From Anaerocolumna sp. AGMB13025 (GTDB lineage: Bacteria > Bacillota > Clostridia > Lachnospirales > Lachnospiraceae): a DNA stretch of 64,000 bases. The stretch is from assembly GCF_029689925.1 (NCBI RefSeq), contig NZ_CP121445.1, positions 3,580,501 to 3,644,500 of the forward strand. The letters run 5' to 3'. Positions within the stretch are counted from its first letter, which is position 1, and each line of letters begins with the position of its first letter. This document shows, one piece after another, positions 62,971 to 64,000 of the stretch. Under the pieces are notes generated by a model. It was not told where the DNA came from. It did not search any database and saw nothing but the letters and a program-made list of their open reading frames with translations. The position numbers and the translations under genes were made by a program.

Positions 62971-63948
62971 TTATTGCTCCTGTTCACTGGTTTGATTGGA
63001 TAATTGATGTTCAATATGTGCGGTCAGATTGTTTACAACATCATGTATCGTTCCGTGCATGGTACAACCGGCCGCCTTAATATGACCGCCGCCGCCAAAA
63101 TAAGCAGCAATTTTTCTAACGTCAACAAAACCGTTGGCTCGCATACTTACCTTATATTCATGAAGATCTGTTTCATAAAGAAGGATTGCTACTTCCACAC
63201 CTTCGGTAATCCGTAACTGATCTATAATACCATCTAAATCTGCCGAGGTGGAATCATAAAACTCAAGGGTCTTCTTACTGACTGAGGATACAATACATTT
63301 ACCATGTAGTACTAATATACTTTCTAAAAGACAACGTCCTAACATCTGATTCTGATGATAATTCTTAAGATAAAAAGTCTCATCAATCATTTGAGAAAAG
63401 GGCACCCCTTTTGTGATAAGCTTTCCGGCTATCATCATGGTCTTTTCAGAGGTATTGGAATGCTTAAACACTCCCGTGTCGTGAATAATTCCAAGATAAA
63501 GGGCTTTTGCAATGGTTAAATCGATTTTATCCTCTTCAAACAAACCAAACAGTACTTCGCAGGTGGAACTTGCATTATCCTCCACATGATTCGTACCTGC
63601 AAACCTGGTATTACTAATATGATGATCAATATTTAAAGTTTTATTGGCAGCTAAAAAGTATTCCTGGGCAAATCCCAGTCGGTCAAGACTTCCGCTGTCC
63701 AGGGCAATGAATAGATCATATTTTATACTTTCTTCATTTTCCTGTTTAATTATATCCGTATTTCCTACGGTCTTAAATTTTTCAGGTATCGGCTCCAGAT
63801 AAAGATCTACCCTGATTCCTTCTCCTGTTGCTTTTTTTAAATAATAATACAATGCCAGACAGGAACCCACACAGTCGCCGTCAGGTCTGACATGACCGGC
63901 TATTCCTATGGTTCTGGCATCTCCTAGTACTTCCAATATGTGTTTCAT
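62971..63948 (-). CDS. nrnA: DHH/DHHA1 bifunctional nanoRNase/pAp phosphatase
   Basis: 325 residues. DHH-family motifs are GHVRPDGDCVGSCLAL, FIALDSGSLDRLGF, LNIDHHISNTRF and GIIHDTGVFKHSNTS; the DHHA1 domain ends with FGGGGHIKAAGCTM. It degrades short RNA oligomers and 3'-phosphoadenosine 5'-phosphate. ATG 63948 with GGAGG upstream. The next upstream gene (rbfA in this cluster) lies outside or ends within the last 50 bases, too short to call. Confidence 0.93.
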   Translation of the reverse strand: MKHILEVLGDARTIGIAGHVRPDGDCVGSCLALYYYLKKATGEGIRVDLYLEPIPEKFKTVGNTDIIKQENEESIKYDLFIALDSGSLDRLGFAQEYFLAANKTLNIDHHISNTRFAGTNHVEDNASSTCEVLFGLFEEDKIDLTIAKALYLGIIHDTGVFKHSNTSEKTMMIAGKLITKGVPFSQMIDETFYLKNYHQNQMLGRCLLESILVLHGKCIVSSVSKKTLEFYDSTSADLDGIIDQLRITEGVEVAILLYETDLHEYKVSMRANGFVDVRKIAAYFGGGGHIKAAGCTMHGTIHDVVNNLTAHIEHQLSNQTSEQEQ

Positions 63949-64000
63949 AATAACCTCCACACCTAATACCTTCTCAATAAGCTTAGGTATTCCCACCGGG

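Noticed and set aside
63949..64000. End of rbfA
   Set aside because: The expected neighbour of nrnA, but about 50 bases without a diagnostic motif cannot support a call.

Overview
This window looks like a chromosomal segment of a spore-forming, AT-rich Firmicute, most likely of the Lachnospiraceae (Clostridia; the Lachnoclostridium/Anaerocolumna neighbourhood). Evidence for this is the conserved nrnA-truB-ribF ... rpsO-pnp ... M16 peptidase ... tepA-ylzJ-ftsK backbone on the minus strand, the dipicolinate synthase pair dpaAB, strong AGGAGG ribosome binding sites and frequent TTG/GTG starts. The genus is an inference from protein style and synteny; no database search was possible.

Layout, left to right. 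1-0.95 kb: the 5' end of an AspS2-type aspartyl-tRNA synthetase, preceded by a consensus promoter, an 18-codon leader peptide with three consecutive Asp codons and two hairpins that look like a ribosome-mediated attenuator. 0.95-7.0 kb: ftsK, ylzJ, tepA and, behind ftsK, two RimK-like ATP-grasp genes and a small acidic protein. 7.2-14.7 kb: a sugar catabolic unit (FucI-like isomerase, split transketolase, FGGY kinase, glycerol-1-phosphate dehydrogenase) with a divergent LacI regulator whose likely operator lies inside a perfect consensus promoter. 14.8-23.7 kb: small regulators, acetyltransferases, an Fe-S protein, the M16 peptidase, a YcaQ-like protein, a WYL regulator, CsbD, and three inverted-repeat elements. 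23.8-29.4 kb: molybdate transport modABC plus a HTH/PBP regulator. 29.9-36.3 kb: pnp and rpsO with an FAD oxidoreductase and a MATE pump between them. 36.6-38.1 kb: dpaAB with a candidate sigma-K promoter.

38.4-61 kb is a long accessory insertion between rpsO and ribF. It holds a divergent cis-prenyltransferase, a J-domain protein, an HPr paralogue without the phosphohistidine, a GH5/ABC/YesMN glycan utilisation locus, a diguanylate cyclase, a CDP-alcohol phosphatidyltransferase remnant, an epimerase, an aldo-keto reductase with a divergent MerR regulator, an ABC exporter, a MocR regulator whose PLP lysine is replaced by arginine, an AraC/GyrI regulator and a secreted cysteine peptidase-like pair. 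61-64 kb returns to the backbone with ribF, truB and nrnA.

Two cross-window themes stand out. First, intergenic regions are rich in short tandem repeats of unrelated units (12, 18, 28 and 35 bp), and in three cases the repeat lies at or close to the upstream edge of a good -35 box. Second, there are at least two families of small inverted-repeat elements (one with GTCAAAAG arms, one with GGGCTGTTG ends). No tRNA, rRNA, CRISPR array, transposase or phage gene was recognised.
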